From assembly GCA_963771305.1 (NCBI GenBank), contig CAVYTS010000030.1, forward strand, positions 1 to 64,000: 64,000 nt of DNA, read 5' to 3'. The stretch is from CAJCIT01 sp963771305. Its GTDB lineage: Bacteria; Acidobacteriota; Terriglobia; Bryobacterales; Bryobacteraceae. Of the stretch, positions 60,816 through 64,000 are shown piece by piece. The translations under genes and the position numbers were made by a program. Under the pieces are notes generated by a model, which did no database searches, was not told the DNA's origin, and saw only the letters and a list, made by a program, of their open reading frames with translations. Numbering within the stretch: position 1 is the stretch's first letter; every line of letters begins with the position of its first letter.

Positions 60816-61579
60816 TTCGCACCCCCCGTGGGCAAGGTGAAGCTCGCGTCGTTTATCGGCACGTTAATCTCGATTTTGTCGACCGTGTATTTTACCCGGA
60901 ATGGGCTGCCTTTCTGCCCTGACTCAAACGCAAACGGAAAGTAGATTCCGTCCACCTGATCGTAGTCGCCGAAATAGGTTTCCGAGTAGCGGACAGTTCC
61001 CCGAATGTTACGCTCCGTTTCGACTTTCAGTTCGAGAAAGGAATCGGCGTCGATGTAGTAGTAGCGGACGTCGCTGTTGTTCAGCGTCAGCTTGATTTTG
61101 TAACAGTCGGTTCCTTCCACGGAATCGTGGCCGATGAGTTCGGCCCGATGATCCTTGTTCTTGTAGTCGACCAGTTGGCCGTCGATATCGGCATCCGTGA
61201 TCAGACCCTTCATGTCGTCTGCGGATAGCAGGTCGGGGTCTTTTCGCCCCTCAAAGGGAGACACTTGCCAGCCTGTTTTGCCATCGTAGGCTTCTACCTG
61301 CGCCATGCCTTGGATGATGAACTCCTCGCGAACCTTATTGGGTCGTTCGTTCTCCTGAACAAACCGGGCGCGAAAATCGCCCTGGTCGATTCTCCCGGTG
61401 GCGCGCATGGTGCGAACCGCCTTAATTCTTGCTAGACCGCCGCGAGCCTGTATGTTTTTCGCGATGATTTCGTCTAGGGACGGAGTAGTTTCCGGAGCAG
61501 GGGGTTGGCCGCTCGCGACAATTGATAAAAATGATAGAACTGCCGCGGCGCAGGAGATGGTTAAAAACGTACGTATCAA
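60812..61579 (-). CDS. Exported LolA-like (outer-membrane lipoprotein-sorting fold) protein
   Basis: A 255-residue protein with a signal peptide (AAAVLSFLSIVASGQ). LolA/LppX-like fold: IIAKNIQARGGLARIKAVRT, MRATGRIDQGDFRARFVQEN, KVREEFIIQGMAQVEAYDGK, TGWQVSPFEG, YYYIDADSFLELKVETERNI, YFGDYDQVDGIYFPFAFESG. Such proteins carry or sense hydrophobic ligands in the periplasm; acidobacterial copies are poorly characterised. It overlaps the BNR gene by 4 bp. The ATG at 61579 is preceded by AAAGGAGA. Confidence 0.8.
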   Translation of the reverse strand: MIRTFLTISCAAAVLSFLSIVASGQPPAPETTPSLDEIIAKNIQARGGLARIKAVRTMRATGRIDQGDFRARFVQENERPNKVREEFIIQGMAQVEAYDGKTGWQVSPFEGRKDPDLLSADDMKGLITDADIDGQLVDYKNKDHRAELIGHDSVEGTDCYKIKLTLNNSDVRYYYIDADSFLELKVETERNIRGTVRYSETYFGDYDQVDGIYFPFAFESGQKGSPFRVKYTVDKIEINVPINDASFTLPTGGAK

Positions 61580-61608
61580 AGGAGATTCCTCGACTGCGGG
61601 AATTCTAG

Positions 61609-61648
61609 CATTGAGCCGGCCGGGCGTTTCCCCGGAGCCGGCTCAATG
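61609..61648. terminator. Long perfect hairpin between peroxiredoxin and LolA-like genes
   Basis: CATTGAGCCGGC pairs perfectly with GCCGGCTCAATG (12 bp), with an inner CGGG/CCCG pair. There is no T-run on either strand, so it could stop transcription weakly or stabilise the peroxiredoxin mRNA end. Confidence 0.5.
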
Positions 61649-61664
61649 TGAGGACCCAGTCGAG

Positions 61665-62327
61665 TTAACTCGCGGGTTGAGGAACGATCCGAAGATAGGG
61701 CTTGGGAGATTTCCAGCCCGCCGGATACCTCTGCTTGGCTTCGTCGTCGGAAACTGATCCCAGGATGATGACGTCCTCGCCGTTCTTCCAGTTCACCGGG
61801 GTAGCCACCTTGTGCTTCGCCGTGAGCTGAATGGAATCCAGGACACGCAGGATTTCATCGAAGTTCCGTCCGGTGCTCATCGGATAGCTGAGCATCAACT
61901 TGATCTTCTTGTCGGGGCCCACGATAAACACAGTGCGCACGGTTGCGTTGGTCGCGGCGGTACGGCCTTCGGCGGTCTCGCCCGCATCGGCAGGCAGCAT
62001 GTTGTAAAGCTTCGAGATGTAAAGCGTAGGGTCGCCGATCATGGGGTAGTTGACCTTGTGCCCCTGAGTTTCTTCAATGTCGGTTGCCCATTTACTGTGA
62101 TTCGTTACCGGGTCGACACTGAGACCGATGATCTTTGTATGGCGTTTGGCGAACTCCGGTTCGAGCGATGCCATATAGCCAAGTTCTGTAGTACAAACCG
62201 GCGTAAAGTCCTTGGGATGCGAGAAAAAGACGGCCCAGCCGTCGCCAATCCATTGGTGAAACTTGACCTCACCTTGGGTTGTCTCGGCTGTGAAATTTGG
62301 CGCTTCGTCATTGATGCGTAAAGACAT
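61665..62327 (-). CDS. 1-Cys peroxiredoxin (Prx6 type)
   Basis: A 220-residue peroxidase with the active site FFSHPKDFTPVCTTE (peroxidatic Cys45). There is no other Cys in the protein, so an external thiol must resolve it. The Prx6-specific C-terminal domain is present (GEDVIILGSVSDDEAKQRYP, GWKSPKPYLRIVPQP). It reduces hydrogen peroxide and organic or lipid peroxides in the cytosol. The ATG at 62327 is preceded by AGGAGATATGCAAG-type sequence. It is divergent from the MBL-rhodanese gene (154 bp apart), which could supply or clear thiols. Confidence 0.92.
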   Translation of the reverse strand: MSLRINDEAPNFTAETTQGEVKFHQWIGDGWAVFFSHPKDFTPVCTTELGYMASLEPEFAKRHTKIIGLSVDPVTNHSKWATDIEETQGHKVNYPMIGDPTLYISKLYNMLPADAGETAEGRTAATNATVRTVFIVGPDKKIKLMLSYPMSTGRNFDEILRVLDSIQLTAKHKVATPVNWKNGEDVIILGSVSDDEAKQRYPAGWKSPKPYLRIVPQPAS

Positions 62328-62480
62328 CTTGCATATCTCCTGTTTTGAATCGTTTTAGTAGGAATTGATGAACCACACCATTTTATGCCAGGAGGTATTA
62401 AGGCTGTCAAGGTGCGACGGACGCCAATAAGTAAGAGATACTATTTCTTGTATCAACAAGAGCGGCGTTATGGGGGCCAC

Positions 62481-63878
62481 ATGCAGTCGGTTCAAGTAGA
62501 ACGGTTCTACCTCGGTTGCTTGGCGCATGCCTCGTATCTGATTGGTTCAGAGGGCGTAGGGGCAGTCATCGATCCGCAACGGGACGTGGATTTGTATATC
62601 GATGCGGCTGCCCGCGCGGGGCTCAAGATTGAGCACGTTATCGAAACCCATTTGCACGCCGACTTTGTTTCGGGCCACCACGAACTTGCTGATCGCACGG
62701 GCGCGAAAATCTACCTCGGCGACGGCAGCGGAGCCGCGTTTCCCCACGTAGCCGTAAAGGACGGCGATTCGCTGCAGTTTGGTAGTTGCCACCTCGATTT
62801 TCTGCAAACCCCTGGCCACACGTTGGAAAGCATTTGCATCCTCCTGGCGGACATAAAAGAGCCCCGCCAGCCGAAAAAGGTCTTCACGGGCGACACGCTT
62901 TTTGTGGGCGACGTCGGCCGCCCGGATCTTTCTGCCGGTCACACGCCACAGCAGTTGGCGGCGCTGTTGTACAAGAGCCTGCAGGAGAAACTTCTGACGC
63001 TGCCCGATGACACAGAGATCTTCCCGGCCCACGGGGCGGGTTCCCTGTGTGGCCGGCAAATGAGCTCGGAGAGCTCGTCGACCATTGCAAAGGAGCGCCG
63101 TTCGAACTACGCGCTGCAGGCGAAGACTTGTGATGAGTTTATACACCTGCTTACGGATAGCCTCCCGCCACGCCCGGAATATTTTGCGCGGGAAGTGGAG
63201 TTGAACCGCCGCGGTGCAGCACCACTCAGGGAACTGCCAGCGCTGTCGGCTCTGTCTGCGGATGAGGTGTTGCGGTTGCAGTCGGAGGGTGCCGTGGTGG
63301 TGGATACGCGGCCTGCTATGGAGTTTGCCGTGGCGCACGTTCCCGGGTCCATCCATATCGCCCTCACCGGGCAATATGCTTCTTGGGCAGCACGCATTCT
63401 GGGGCTGGACACGAAGCTGATCATTGCGGGAGAAGATTCCGATCACGTCCGCGAATCTCAATTGCGGCTCGCCCGGGTGGGCGTGGAGAACGTTGTGGGG
63501 TACCTGGAAAATGGCCCTGTCGGCTGGATCCAAGGCGGTCAGGAACTGGACTATATCCCGCAGGTGACAGCTCAGGACTTGGCGGAGCTGCTGGAAACGG
63601 AACAGGGAAAAATCGCCATTCTGGACGTGCGGGAGCCTGCTGAAGTGAACAACGGCGCCTTAGAAAACTCGATTCACATTCCCTTGGGTGAACTGGCAAA
63701 GAGGACGGGCGAACTGGATCCAGGCAAACTGCTGGTGGTCCACTGCAAGGGCGGGTACCGCAGCTCCATCGCGACCAGCCTGCTCCGCCGCGCCGGGTTC
63801 CGCGACATTGCGAACCTGATTGGGGGATTCGACGCGTGGAAGGGGGCGGGGTCAGCTTGCGTGACGCAGATGGCCTAG
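62481..63878 (+). CDS. Persulfide dioxygenase-like MBL hydrolase with two rhodanese domains
   Basis: About 465 residues from ATG 62481 (open to 62385, not conserved). The MBL domain is ETHE1-like: THLHADFVSGHHELADRTGA (metal His/Asp), QTPGHTLESICILL, VFTGDTLFVGDVGRPDLSAG, EIFPAHGAGSLCG. Rhodanese 1 (about 285-370, VVVDTRPAMEFAVAHVPGSI) lacks the catalytic Cys. Rhodanese 2 (about 385-462) keeps it in VVHCKGGYRSS. The domain set resembles CstB-type enzymes that oxidise persulfides to sulfite and transfer sulfane sulfur. It stands divergent from a 1-Cys peroxiredoxin, suggesting a role in sulfide/thiol homeostasis. Confidence 0.88.
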   Translation: MQSVQVERFYLGCLAHASYLIGSEGVGAVIDPQRDVDLYIDAAARAGLKIEHVIETHLHADFVSGHHELADRTGAKIYLGDGSGAAFPHVAVKDGDSLQFGSCHLDFLQTPGHTLESICILLADIKEPRQPKKVFTGDTLFVGDVGRPDLSAGHTPQQLAALLYKSLQEKLLTLPDDTEIFPAHGAGSLCGRQMSSESSSTIAKERRSNYALQAKTCDEFIHLLTDSLPPRPEYFAREVELNRRGAAPLRELPALSALSADEVLRLQSEGAVVVDTRPAMEFAVAHVPGSIHIALTGQYASWAARILGLDTKLIIAGEDSDHVRESQLRLARVGVENVVGYLENGPVGWIQGGQELDYIPQVTAQDLAELLETEQGKIAILDVREPAEVNNGALENSIHIPLGELAKRTGELDPGKLLVVHCKGGYRSSIATSLLRRAGFRDIANLIGGFDAWKGAGSACVTQMA

Positions 63879-64000
63879 GTAACGGCCAGTTTCGGAGAGT
63901 GACCATCCGCAACAAAAAGGGCCAGACCGTGCTGGGGGGCGCCAAAGAAAAAAGGACCGTTTAGACAAAAGGCTCTCTGCGAAGCGATTGAGAAGCTAAA
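63879..64000. other. Window end
   Basis: A GTG at 63901 begins a 21-codon frame (TIRNKKGQTVLGGAKEKRTV) that stops at 63964. It is preceded by GGAGA and may be a small peptide or a chance frame. Nothing else is seen. Confidence 0.3.

Noticed and set aside
62547..63533. A 328-residue minus-strand frame opposite the MBL-rhodanese gene
   Set aside because: Complement of a strongly conserved coding gene; no domain signal.
63901..63966. A 21-codon frame at the window end
   Set aside because: Too short to support without homologues, although a GGAGA precedes the GTG.

Overview
The window looks like a chromosomal segment of a soil-type, Gram-negative, GC-rich bacterium, most likely an acidobacterium of the Solibacter/Bryobacter kind. 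This is inference from gene content, not from a marker gene: carboxypeptidase-regulatory-like domains with 'S-V-x-x-x-V-E-V' tails, a giant alpha-2-macroglobulin under an ECF sigma/anti-sigma pair, BNR/sortilin-like secreted proteins, Mla (MCE) lipid transport, heptose-LPS genes, many PAS/CHASE3 kinases and a heavy load of insertion sequences. No rRNA or tRNA gene was seen.

Layout. 1-7.9 kb is a mobile-element graveyard. A decayed IS3 element (1-230 and 3589-4654) is split by a 3.36-kb element (231-3588) carrying a DUF5372 protein, a helix-turn-helix protein and a frameshifted serine recombinase. Next comes an intact IS630 element (4766-5885) inserted in what looks like a two-repeat CRISPR remnant, then a cas6 relic with two frameshifts and the relic of a flavoprotein oxidoreductase. 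8-18.2 kb holds an outer-membrane protein, a DUF2490 relic and the sigma/anti-sigma/alpha-2-macroglobulin unit. 18.15-24.3 kb is a tightly overlapping six-gene minus-strand operon: a branched-chain-amino-acid-type ABC importer (livK-like, livG, livF, livH, livM) with an aldo/keto reductase-RidA fusion enzyme inside it. 24.4-27.5 kb is a degraded surface-acylation cassette (FkbH-like fragment, SGNH hydrolase, MBOAT acyltransferase), two of whose genes carry in-frame TAG codons. A broken transposase element with 36-37-bp flanking direct repeats separates it from an acyl-CoA ligase and a secreted RraA-like protein.

33.5-55.3 kb is a signalling and stress island. It has a CheB-CheR-PAS-kinase fusion with a NarL-type regulator, two CHASE3 kinases, an NtrC-type regulator convergent with a short kinase, a PAS kinase overlapping an Rcp1-like receiver, and a cluster of small stress proteins (YciE-like, YflT-like, BON, a 56-aa basic protein). 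Embedded in it are an IS1634 element, a UdgX-type uracil-DNA glycosylase and an mlaEFD operon whose MlaD ends in an OmpA-like domain. 55.6-57.6 kb carries ADP-heptose synthesis genes in an unusual split: a lone kinase convergent with an adenylyltransferase-GmhB phosphatase fusion. 57.6-63.9 kb has a BNR-repeat secreted protein plus a LolA-like partner, a 1-Cys peroxiredoxin and a metallo-beta-lactamase/double-rhodanese persulfide enzyme.

The least conventional units are the sigma/anti-sigma/A2M operon with foreign domains in the bait-region position, the AKR-RidA fusion in the ABC operon, the MlaD-OmpA fusion, the HldE-C/GmhB fusion and the cas6/CRISPR relic split by IS630.
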